In this document: positions 38,827 to 46,399 of the stretch, one piece after another
Position numbering within the stretch: position 1 is the stretch's first letter
Layout: each line of letters opens with the position of its first letter
Assembly (NCBI GenBank): GCA_002255905.1
Contig: NKIN01000001.1
Coordinates: 620,001-684,000 of the forward strand
Reading direction: 5' to 3'
Source: Burkholderiales bacterium PBB1
Lineage (GTDB): Bacteria > Pseudomonadota > Gammaproteobacteria > Burkholderiales > Burkholderiaceae_C
Length of the DNA stretch: 64,000 bases
Program-made: the position numbers and the translations under genes
Notes under the pieces: model-generated
Seen by the model: the letters and a program-made list of their open reading frames with translations, nothing else
The model's database searches: none
Told to the model about the DNA's origin: nothing

Positions 38827-39914
38827 CTTCGCCGATGCCCACGGTCCCCGTTGGCGTAATGGCGCAGATCCTCGAACTCGCTCGGTGGGCGCCGAGTGGT
38901 GACAACAGTCAGCCCTGGCGCTTTGAGGTGGTAGATAAGAATCACGTGATCATTCATGGATTCGACACGCGTGAGCATTGCGTCTACGACTTGAAGGGTG
39001 AGCCCAGCCAAATGTCCCTGGGCGCCTTGCTCGAGACCCTGTCTATTGCAGCCAGTGGCCACGGCCTTGAGACGACGGTGCAGCGCCGCCCGGAGATGCC
39101 GGACACTGCGCCGACCTTCGACGTGCGATTCACGCCAAATGCCGAGATCTCCGCCGACCCGCTGATTCCATGTATCACCGCCCGAAGCGTGCATCGCAAA
39201 CCGATGAGCATTCGTCGGCTGACCAGGGACGAGAAGAAGTCGCTCGAGGACTCCGTGGGCTTGGCATATCGCCTCGAATGGATCGAAGGCTTCCGTTCCA
39301 AATGGACGGTCGCGCGCCTGATGTTCGGCAACGCCAAGCTGCGATTGACGCTGCCGGAGGCCTATCGCACTCACCGGGATGTCATCCAGTGGAATGCGCG
39401 TTACAGCGAAAACCGCGTTCCCGATAAAGCCCTCGGTGTGGACCCGCTCACTGTCCGGCTGATGCAGTTCGTGATGCAGAGCTGGAGCCGCGTCGAGTTA
39501 TTCAACCGCTATCTGGCTGGCACGGTGGCACCGCGAATCCAGATGGATTTCGTGCCCAGCCTGGCCTGTGGCGCACATTTCGTGATCAAGGCACAGCGGC
39601 GCCCGACGACCATGGACGATTTCGTTGCTGCAGGTCGCGCGATGCAGCGTTGCTGGCTGACCGCGACGCGACTGGGGTTGTTTCAACAGCCCGAACTGAC
39701 GCCACTGATTTTTTCCAGGTACATCCGAGAAGGCACGACGTTCACGGCCCATTCCGCGTTGACGGCACAGGCGCGCAGGCTCGAAGAGCGAGCACGTGCG
39801 GTGATCGGCGCGGATATCGAGCGAGCTGTTTGGATGGGCCGCATCGGCGCTGGCACTGTGCCCTGGTCACGCTCGCTTCGGCGTCCGCTGCAGCAGTTGA
39901 TGCGGTCGAACTGA
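38823..39914 (+). CDS. Nitroreductase-fold flavoprotein coupled to ThiF
   Basis: The protein has 363 residues. The FMN-binding start of the nitroreductase family is seen as LARWAPSGDNSQPWRFEV (residues 19-36). ARSVHRKPMS resembles the N-terminal R-x-S-x-R-x-(F/Y) pattern, and a C-terminal helix-strand AMQRCWLTATRLGLFQQPEL corresponds to the usual A..N..L.A...GL segment. It is longer than simple nitroreductases (about 200-220 residues) and resembles the nitroreductase half of Rv1355c-like proteins. It is translationally coupled to the ThiF gene, and the glycosyltransferase ATG is five bases after its stop. Substrate unknown; an oxidation or reduction of the ThiF-activated product is an inference. 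Confidence 0.65.
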   Translation: MTSPMPTVPVGVMAQILELARWAPSGDNSQPWRFEVVDKNHVIIHGFDTREHCVYDLKGEPSQMSLGALLETLSIAASGHGLETTVQRRPEMPDTAPTFDVRFTPNAEISADPLIPCITARSVHRKPMSIRRLTRDEKKSLEDSVGLAYRLEWIEGFRSKWTVARLMFGNAKLRLTLPEAYRTHRDVIQWNARYSENRVPDKALGVDPLTVRLMQFVMQSWSRVELFNRYLAGTVAPRIQMDFVPSLACGAHFVIKAQRRPTTMDDFVAAGRAMQRCWLTATRLGLFQQPELTPLIFSRYIREGTTFTAHSALTAQARRLEERARAVIGADIERAVWMGRIGAGTVPWSRSLRRPLQQLMRSN

Positions 39915-39919
39915 CGCCT

Positions 39920-41125
39920 ATGCGGCGTGTTCTGTTCTTCTGCGAAGCCGTCACGCTGGCACATGTTGCTCGCCCTGTCACATTGGCAGCCGCGCTCGAT
40001 TCTTCATGCTACGAGGTTGTGATCGCTTGTCCTGATCGCTCGCGTGCGTTTGCGGGCATGGGACCGTGGCCAATCAAGTCGCTAGACAGCATCAGCAGCG
40101 AGCGCTTCCTCGCCGCGCTCGCATCGGGCCGGCCGGTCTATGACCTGGAAACCTTGCGGCGCTATGTCGCCCGCGATATCGAGCTCATCGATGAGGTTGG
40201 CCCCGACGTCGTGATTGGTGACTTTCGCTTGTCGCTTTCGGTCAGCGCACGTGTCGCGGGGGTCCCGTACATCACGATGACCAATGCCTATTGGAGTCCC
40301 TACTACCCTCGCATTGACTATCCCTTGCCTGTGTTGCCTATGACGAAGCTGCTGCCCCTTCCAGCGGCGCAACGACTGTTCAGGTGGGCCGCGCCGTATG
40401 CGATGCAAGGACATTGCAGGCCAATGAACCGATTGCGTCGTGAGCATGGCTTGCCATCGCTCGGCTCTGACCTGCGGCGTGTCTACACTGACGCAGACCA
40501 CACGCTGTATCTCGACTTTCCCAGCCTCTTTGCGGCGGTCGACCCTCCGAAGAACCATCATTTTCTCGGGCCGGTGCTGTGGTCGCCGCCGACGCCTGAG
40601 CCCCCTTGGTGGACGAACCTGCCGCAAGACCTGCCGTTGGTGTATGTGACCATGGGCAGTTCGGGCCAGGCCGGCATCCTCAAGAGCGTGCTTTCAGCTC
40701 TGGCTGAATTGCCGGTAGTCGTCATGCTCTCTACTGCGGGTGCTGCCATACCGTCTGCGCTACCTACCAATGCCTATGCCGCCGAGTATCTGCCTGGCAT
40801 TGACGCCGCGGCGCGGTCGAACTTGGTCGTGTGCAACGGCGGAAGCCCGACCAGCCAGCAGGCCCTGGCCGCTGGTGTTCCCGTACTCGGTATTGCGAGC
40901 AACATGGATCAGTTCATGAACATGGAAGCCGTCACAGGCGCTGGCGCCGGGCTGCTGCTGCGCGCCGATCGGCTCGACATTCACGCGATCCGAACTGCCT
41001 GTCGGCGCTTGCTCACCGAACCAAGCTTTCGAGACACGGCTCAGAGCTTGTCAGCCTCCACCGATCCGGCCGCAATCCAGGCACGCTTCAACCGAATTGT
41101 GGCCAACGCCTCAAGCGGCCGATAA
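39920..41125 (+). CDS. UDP-glycosyltransferase-like (GT1/MGT type) protein
   Basis: The protein has 401 residues from the ATG at 39920. The longer open frame upstream lies inside the nitroreductase gene. The two-domain GT-B layout is visible. The N-terminal half starts MRRVLFFCEAVTLAHVARPV, where H15 could be the catalytic-base histidine of GT1 enzymes. The C-terminal half has VYVTMGSSGQAG and the donor-binding segment VVCNGGSPTSQQALAAGVPV near residues 302-321. That is the GT1/MurG-like HGG motif with Asn in place of His. It should transfer a sugar to a small acceptor or lipid. Close spacing to the ThiF-nitroreductase pair suggests a shared pathway. Confidence 0.72.
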   Translation: MRRVLFFCEAVTLAHVARPVTLAAALDSSCYEVVIACPDRSRAFAGMGPWPIKSLDSISSERFLAALASGRPVYDLETLRRYVARDIELIDEVGPDVVIGDFRLSLSVSARVAGVPYITMTNAYWSPYYPRIDYPLPVLPMTKLLPLPAAQRLFRWAAPYAMQGHCRPMNRLRREHGLPSLGSDLRRVYTDADHTLYLDFPSLFAAVDPPKNHHFLGPVLWSPPTPEPPWWTNLPQDLPLVYVTMGSSGQAGILKSVLSALAELPVVVMLSTAGAAIPSALPTNAYAAEYLPGIDAAARSNLVVCNGGSPTSQQALAAGVPVLGIASNMDQFMNMEAVTGAGAGLLLRADRLDIHAIRTACRRLLTEPSFRDTAQSLSASTDPAAIQARFNRIVANASSGR

Positions 41126-41204
41126 GGCCGTTGCGACCGAGCCTTTCACTGCCCCTGTCATCCCCCGCATGCAACCTGACCCACCTGCAACAAGAGATTC
41201 CCCC

Positions 41205-43997
41205 ATGCCTATCCAACACCGTCCCAGTTTTCCCGGCCGCCTGTCAGCGGTAGGCGCGTTGTTTCTCATGGCCCTGTTGGCTGCTTGCAGCAAACCGAGC
41301 CCTGAACAGATGCTGGCGTCCGCGAAAACTTACGCCGCCGCGAGGGACTTCAACTCGGCCGTCATCCAGCTGAAAGGCGTTCTGCAGGCCAAGCCCGACG
41401 TGGCCGAAGCTCGATTCCTGCTTGGCAAGACACTCCTGGACATGGGAGACCCTGTGTCTGCCACGGTCGAATTTGACAAGGCGCTGACCCTGAAGTACCC
41501 CGAGGACACTGTCGTTCCGCTACTGGCAAAAAGCTTGCTGCAAAGTGGTGAGGTCAAGAAACTGACGGAGGAATTCGCCAGCCGCAATCTGGCCGACCCA
41601 GCCGCCGCAGCCGCGTTGAAAACTGTCCTCGCGACCGCCTACGCGTCGCTCGGAAATGCCCAGGCCGCTGAGGCGGCATATTCGGCGGCAGTCGCCGCAG
41701 TGCCGGATTTTCCTGGTGCGCTGGTGTTCAAGGCGAAGCAAAAGGCCGGTGCAAAGCAGTTCGACGAGGCCATCGCTCTGGTCGACCGTGCGATCGCCAT
41801 CAAGCCCGACGAAGGCGAGGCCTGGCACTACAAGGGTGAGTTTTTGCTGTACGGCAAAGCCGACTTTCCGGGCGCGACCACGGCGTTCAAAAAAGCCATT
41901 GAGTTGAATGATCGTTACCTGCCCTCGCGCTGGACGCTGATCAACCTGGCACTGGCTCAACACGACCTCAAGTCAGCCTCTGATCAAACCGATGCACTCC
42001 GCAAAATCGTCCCCTCACACCCGTGGGTGACTTACTTCGATGCGCAGCTTGCCTTCCGCAACAAGGATCTGACCAAGGCCCGTGATCTGGTCCAGAAGCT
42101 GCTGAAGAACTCGTCAGGCAGTGCCGAAGTGCTGGAATTGGCCGGTGCGGTGGAACTCAGTGGCGGCTCCCCCGTGAAGGCTGAAAAATACTTGATCCAG
42201 GCGCTGCAGCAGGGGCCGAATCGTATCTTCAGCCGACAGATGCTGGCCCAGCTCTATCTGCGCTCGGGCCAGACGGACAAGGCGGTGTCGGCGATGGAGC
42301 CGGCGCTACGGCAGTCCGATCCCAGCGCTGACACCCTTGCGCTGGCGGCTCAGGCCTATTTGAGAGCAGGCGACCTTGAGAAGGCAAAAACACTGTACGC
42401 CCGGGCTGCGGCCAAGAACCCTAACGATGTGAAAACCAAGGTTGCCCTCGCGGTGACGCAGGGCAAACCGGATACGCAAGCGCAAACGATGGCCGAACTC
42501 CAAGCCATTGCCTCGGCCGATACGAGCGGTACCTACGCGGACCTCGCCGTCTACAGTGCCATGTTCTCGAAAGGAGACTTCGAAGGAGCGCTCAAGGCGA
42601 CCGATGCGATCGAGAAAAAGCAGCCCAAGCTGCCCTTGGCTTTCGACTTGCGCGGCCGTGTCCAGGCGCTACGCAACGATCTCACTGCAGCACGCCAAAG
42701 CTTCGAGACGGCAGTGAAACTCGATCCCTTGTACGCGCCATCGATCCATGGCCTGATCGCTATCGATCTGATTGAAAAGAAGCCGGAGGCCGCGGCCAAG
42801 CGTTTCGATGCCGTGCTGGCGGCCGACCCGAAAAACCTCGCTGCGCAGTTGAGCAATGCGGGCTTGCTGCAGCGGGCGGGTGCGCCGAAGGAAGAGGTTG
42901 CGGCGCGGTTGACCAAGGCGATTGAAACCAACCCGGATGCCTTGGCGCCTCGTTTGGTGCTGATCGAGCACCACTTGAAGAACAACGATCCCAAGCAGGC
43001 GCTGACGGTGGCACAGGCGGGTGAGGGAGCCTTTGGGAACAACCCCGAATTTCTGGATGCGCTGGGTCGGGCGCAGCTGGCGACCGGTGAACCGAATCAG
43101 GCGATTGCCAGCTTCAATCAAATGGCGGTGCTGTTGCCTGATTCGCCGCTGCCGCAGTTGAGACTGGCCGAGTTGTACGTGTCGACCAACAACCTGGATT
43201 CAGCCACCAAGAGTTACCAGCAGGCGCTGAAGATCAAGCCCGATCTACTGGCCGCGCAAAGCGGTCTGGTGTCGATCGCCACCCTTTCCAAGCGGCCGCA
43301 AGAAGCCATTGCCATCGCTCGCACGGTGCAAAAGCAACGGCCCGACAGCCCCGAAGGCTTCATGCTCGAGGCCATGGTCGAAACAACAAACCGCAATTTC
43401 GATGCGGCAACTGGCCTTTATCAGAAGGTGTTGAAACGCTTCCCCTCCTCGATCCCCGCCGTTCGTCTGCATTCGGTGCTGGTCGCTGCAAGCAAGCAGC
43501 GTGAGGCCGATCAACTCGCCGACTCCTGGCTCAAGTCGCAACCCAAAGATGTGCTTTTCCGCAATTACCTGGCGACCATTTTCATGGCTCAGAAAGACTA
43601 TTCGGCAGCGCTTGAACAGTATCAGGCGGTTGTTGCGCTGCAGCCCCAAGATCCCGCCGCTTTGAACAACATGGCATGGAACATGGTCCAACTCAACAAG
43701 CCGGGCGCGGTTGAATTGGCCCAGAAAGCCAATGCCTTGCTGCCGAACAAGCCGGCGCTGATGGACACGTTGGCGTCGGCACTGGCTGCCGACAAAAAGT
43801 TCAAGGAAGCCATCGATATTCAGAAGCGGGCTGTGACATTGGCACCGGAGGACCAAGCGCTGCGGCTGAATCTGGCGCGGCTCTATGTGAGCAACGGCGA
43901 TCGTTCAACGGCCCGATCCGAGCTTGATCGCTTGGAAACGACAAAGCCCAGCCCGCAAATTCAGAAAGATATCAGTGCGCTGCGCAAAGCCTTGTAG
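41205..43997 (+). CDS. prsT: PEP-CTERM system TPR-repeat lipoprotein (PrsT type)
   Basis: This 930-residue lipoprotein has its lipobox LLAAC (lipidated Cys28) after a basic start. It then consists almost entirely of about twenty tetratricopeptide repeats with recurring patterns such as AEARFLLGKTLLDMGD, AWHYKGEFLLYGKAD and PAALNNMAWNMVQLNKPG. Length and composition match PrsT (TIGR02917), a marker of exosortase/PEP-CTERM exopolysaccharide loci. TPR proteins of this kind are thought to scaffold the assembly or export of the polymer in the periplasm. It follows the glycosyltransferase by 79 bases without an obvious promoter. The start ATG at 41205 is the one that places the signal peptide correctly. 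Confidence 0.85.
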   Translation: MPIQHRPSFPGRLSAVGALFLMALLAACSKPSPEQMLASAKTYAAARDFNSAVIQLKGVLQAKPDVAEARFLLGKTLLDMGDPVSATVEFDKALTLKYPEDTVVPLLAKSLLQSGEVKKLTEEFASRNLADPAAAAALKTVLATAYASLGNAQAAEAAYSAAVAAVPDFPGALVFKAKQKAGAKQFDEAIALVDRAIAIKPDEGEAWHYKGEFLLYGKADFPGATTAFKKAIELNDRYLPSRWTLINLALAQHDLKSASDQTDALRKIVPSHPWVTYFDAQLAFRNKDLTKARDLVQKLLKNSSGSAEVLELAGAVELSGGSPVKAEKYLIQALQQGPNRIFSRQMLAQLYLRSGQTDKAVSAMEPALRQSDPSADTLALAAQAYLRAGDLEKAKTLYARAAAKNPNDVKTKVALAVTQGKPDTQAQTMAELQAIASADTSGTYADLAVYSAMFSKGDFEGALKATDAIEKKQPKLPLAFDLRGRVQALRNDLTAARQSFETAVKLDPLYAPSIHGLIAIDLIEKKPEAAAKRFDAVLAADPKNLAAQLSNAGLLQRAGAPKEEVAARLTKAIETNPDALAPRLVLIEHHLKNNDPKQALTVAQAGEGAFGNNPEFLDALGRAQLATGEPNQAIASFNQMAVLLPDSPLPQLRLAELYVSTNNLDSATKSYQQALKIKPDLLAAQSGLVSIATLSKRPQEAIAIARTVQKQRPDSPEGFMLEAMVETTNRNFDAATGLYQKVLKRFPSSIPAVRLHSVLVAASKQREADQLADSWLKSQPKDVLFRNYLATIFMAQKDYSAALEQYQAVVALQPQDPAALNNMAWNMVQLNKPGAVELAQKANALLPNKPALMDTLASALAADKKFKEAIDIQKRAVTLAPEDQALRLNLARLYVSNGDRSTARSELDRLETTKPSPQIQKDISALRKAL

Positions 43998-44010
43998 CAG
44001 TTTGCATACG

Positions 44011-44038
44011 AAAAAGAGGCGCCGAAGCGCCTCTTTTT
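44011..44038. terminator. Bidirectional intrinsic terminator between prsT and the PEP-CTERM gene
   Basis: A perfect 12-bp inverted repeat, AAAAAGAGGCGC / GCGCCTCTTTTT, has a CGAA tetraloop (44023-44026). Flanking A and T runs give a U-tract on both strands. It lies 14 bases after the prsT stop and 20 bases from the stop of the convergent PEP-CTERM gene, so it serves both. Confidence 0.92.
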
Positions 44039-44057
44039 GACTTGCTTGAAGACCTGC

Positions 44058-45044
44058 TCAGGCAGACTTCTTCTTGCGTTGACTTGCTACACCAGCTGCA
44101 GCCAGTGCCAGACCAACCAGTGCGAGAGACGCAGGTTCAGGAACTTGGTTTACGAATGAACCCGCAGCATCACTTTGGAACTGGAAGTCGCAGCTTCTGG
44201 TCCTCGTGCCTGATTCCGTCACACCACCCTGGGTGCAATCAGCGCCGTTGACCTTAGCCCCGTTAACGTAGCTGTAGTTCGGCGTGAAGCCCACCACCGA
44301 GTCGGAGGGCTGGGCAGCATTGAACGGCACAGCCAGATTCGTGGTGTCGTTGTAATTCAAGGTCAGAATCAGTTCAGCAACATTGCCGAGGAAGTAGCTT
44401 GGATCGAGAAAGTCAATTTTCACATTGACCGTGTTGCTGCCATTACCCACATGGCTGACCACGCCGCCGTCCACGTCACCGTTGCCGCCGGGGCCGTTCG
44501 CAAACTGATCCAGACCGGTAACTGGGTACAAACTAGGAAGAAGCCGGGTGAAATCGTTGAAAGTGCCGGTAAGGCTATTGATGGTGCCGCTGAGGATCAA
44601 GGTGCCGTCGCCGTAACCCGTACCGGTAACTTGGTTGCTGTTGTTGGCGGTGTCTGCATAGACCTTGAAATAATTGGCGCCTGACGCCAACTGGAACGCT
44701 GCAGCAGACGTCCCGATACCGGTTGCTGTTTCAAAAAATGACGCTTGGAAGGTGTACTCACGACCCGTCTGTGCAAACAGCGCAGACTGGGGCCCCGATG
44801 CCGTGGTGAAGGTGGCCAGCTTGCCCTGGGCCACCGTCTGCAAGGTCTGGCTGCCATTGACCGGAGGTGTTGAGAGGGCGCCAATCGACAAGGCGTTGTC
44901 AGGGCTCCAATCCAGACCGATGAGGTTGACTTGGCTGCCGGCAGAACCTGAGCCGTCATAACTGAATACCACAGCATTGGCAGAGGTAACCCCCATGCCA
45001 AGCGCTGCAGCCGCTGCTATCGATAACAAAGACTTGTTGAACAT
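44058..45044 (-). CDS. PEP-CTERM sorting domain-containing secreted protein
   Basis: This 328-residue exported protein has a Sec signal peptide MFNKSLLSIAAAAALGMGV ending near ANA. The mature part is low in charge and rich in Ser, Asn, Gly, Thr and Ala, of the beta-rich adhesin-like kind. The C-terminal sorting signal is complete: VPEP at residues 301-304, a hydrophobic helix (ASLALVGLALAAAGVA) and a basic tail SQRKKKSA. Exosortase would cut here. The body is not a family I recognise. AGAGGATCAAC precedes the ATG. A near-consensus sigma-54 promoter lies about 50 bases upstream. Confidence 0.88.
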   Translation of the reverse strand: MFNKSLLSIAAAAALGMGVTSANAVVFSYDGSGSAGSQVNLIGLDWSPDNALSIGALSTPPVNGSQTLQTVAQGKLATFTTASGPQSALFAQTGREYTFQASFFETATGIGTSAAAFQLASGANYFKVYADTANNSNQVTGTGYGDGTLILSGTINSLTGTFNDFTRLLPSLYPVTGLDQFANGPGGNGDVDGGVVSHVGNGSNTVNVKIDFLDPSYFLGNVAELILTLNYNDTTNLAVPFNAAQPSDSVVGFTPNYSYVNGAKVNGADCTQGGVTESGTRTRSCDFQFQSDAAGSFVNQVPEPASLALVGLALAAAGVASQRKKKSA

Positions 45045-45092
45045 GTTGATCCTCTGAAGTTACGCCGTAAGGGACGGCGACGCAGGCTATCA

Positions 45093-45108
45093 AGCATGGG
45101 TTGTGCCA
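45093..45108 (-). promoter_or_regulatory. Sigma-54 (-24/-12) promoter of the PEP-CTERM gene
   Basis: The minus strand reads TGGCACAACCCATGCT from 45108 down to 45093. The -24 element TGGCAC is perfect, the GG-to-GC spacing is the required one, and the -12 element ATGC differs from TTGC by one base. The predicted start near 45082 leaves a leader of about 38 bases before the ATG at 45044. Sigma-54 control through the PrsR enhancer-binding protein is known for PEP-CTERM loci, which supports the call. Confidence 0.75.
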
Positions 45109-45160
45109 GATGACGAAAATCCTTGTAAATCAGATACTTACGCGGAAAACGAGAGGTTTT

Positions 45161-45177
45161 AGCCGGTCAATCCGGCT
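45161..45177 (-). promoter_or_regulatory. AGCCGG-N5-CCGGCT dyad upstream of the sigma-54 promoter
   Basis: A perfect 6-bp dyad with a five-base centre (45161-45166 and 45172-45177) lies about 80-95 bases upstream of the predicted start. That is the normal distance for an enhancer-binding-protein site. It is also between the acyltransferase stop and this promoter and could be a weak terminator, but no T-run follows it on the minus strand. I favour an activator site at low confidence. Confidence 0.35.
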
Positions 45178-45205
45178 GGTTTGTAAAGTTTTTCGACGGT
45201 TTGGC

Positions 45206-45997
45206 TCAGTCTGCTGCGGGCGACTGGGCCGCATGTGCAATCGCCGCATCGCGCGCCTGAAAAGCGCTGTTCACCGACGCTTCGATCACTTCGTAGAGCG
45301 GTTTGATCATCGGCCGAAGCCCGGCCACGACTTTGCTCGAACTCAGCAGCGACGGTACCCGCACGCCACGGTGCTCGATCTGGCCGCCGACGGCATGTAT
45401 GTCGAAACCGATGCGCACAAAGTGGTTTGCCAGCCGGGGCTCGGTAAGCACAAATACATTCTCGATGCCGAGGCGTATCGCCATGGCCGCCGCTCCGAGG
45501 TACAGGCTGACCGGGATAAACGGAAACCGCGTGTTTGGCCCACGCGCGCTGAAGTCGTCGTCTGTGACCGATGTCGCCGCAGTCGCCTCACCTTTACGCT
45601 GCCGGTAGCTATGCGCCACCGCCAGCCGGGACACTTCGCCCAGCGTGTGCCGCGGCATGCGGGCCGGGTCAACGATGCTGCGGTCAAGCACGGCTGCGCA
45701 GCTGACCTCGAACGGTAGCGGGTACTGCGGCGCTTCAGGCCGCGCAGCGATCAAGCGAGTGCAGCCCACCGCTTCGCCAGTTTTACGGCTTCGCAACAGG
45801 CAGTGAACAGAATGGCGGTCGAATTCGTCGGACTCGCGCCCATCCTCTCGCACCGGTTCCCAGCCTAGATCTCGACAGTACACCTCGTGCCGTAAGCGGA
45901 ACACTTGGTCGAGCGTGGCCTCATCGAAAGCCGGTATCAGCTCGAACCATTGCTGGAACTTTTCGCCCAGATTGGAGGTGGGGGTTTCCAAGGTCAC
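45206..45997 (-). CDS. PEP-CTERM/exosortase-associated N-acyl amino acid synthase
   Basis: This 263-residue GNAT-fold acyltransferase has the conserved FRLRHEVYCRDLGWEP entry and the D-E-FDRHSVHCLL segment. GCTRLIAARPEAPQYPLPFE and LGEVSRLAVAHSYRQRKGE follow in the TIGR03694 order. Relatives make long-chain N-acyl amino acids from acyl-ACP and an amino acid such as tyrosine, and published work has tied them to PEP-CTERM/exosortase loci. It is upstream of and co-directional with the PEP-CTERM gene (161 bases between them). A degenerate sigma-54-like site lies about 160 bases upstream of its ATG. Confidence 0.85.
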   Translation of the reverse strand: MTLETPTSNLGEKFQQWFELIPAFDEATLDQVFRLRHEVYCRDLGWEPVREDGRESDEFDRHSVHCLLRSRKTGEAVGCTRLIAARPEAPQYPLPFEVSCAAVLDRSIVDPARMPRHTLGEVSRLAVAHSYRQRKGEATAATSVTDDDFSARGPNTRFPFIPVSLYLGAAAMAIRLGIENVFVLTEPRLANHFVRIGFDIHAVGGQIEHRGVRVPSLLSSSKVVAGLRPMIKPLYEVIEASVNSAFQARDAAIAHAAQSPAAD

Positions 45998-46399
45998 GAG
46001 TTGACTTCAGTAAGGTGGTGGGCTGTCAATCGGTCATGTGACGATTGCGCATGGAGGTGGGTGAATTCGTGTCGTGTGTAGATGTCTGGGCAAATGCACT
46101 TTGCGTTCGATCAGTGTTTGTCGCGTCTACCAGACGCCATCCTTCCAGTGATTCCATGCTTGAGTTGTGCCGGAACTCGACCACTGAAAACAAAAGTTGC
46201 CGAAGCAGAAGGCTTTTTCACAACCATTCTCGGAATGACACAACACGTTTCGACTGTAGCCTGCCCGACCGCGCTGTGCACGTCTTCTGGCGGACAGGCA
46301 AAAGCCTGGTGAGCGCGTTGTCCCGCGTGCGATTCAAGGCTACCCAGTGGTGCATTCAGCAGCCAACACACTCTGGCATGCGCGCACCGGTCAGCTGTG
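45998..46399. other. Gap upstream of the acyltransferase, no supported gene
   Basis: This 402-base gap separates the acyltransferase start from the end of the GIDE gene. ORFs on both strands here look like chance frames and have no domain or good ribosome-binding site. On the minus strand CGGCACAACTCAAGCA (46172 to 46157) has the sigma-54 GG and GC at the right spacing but weak flanks. It could drive the acyltransferase with a long leader. The composition is less GC-rich than that of the surrounding genes. Confidence 0.35.
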
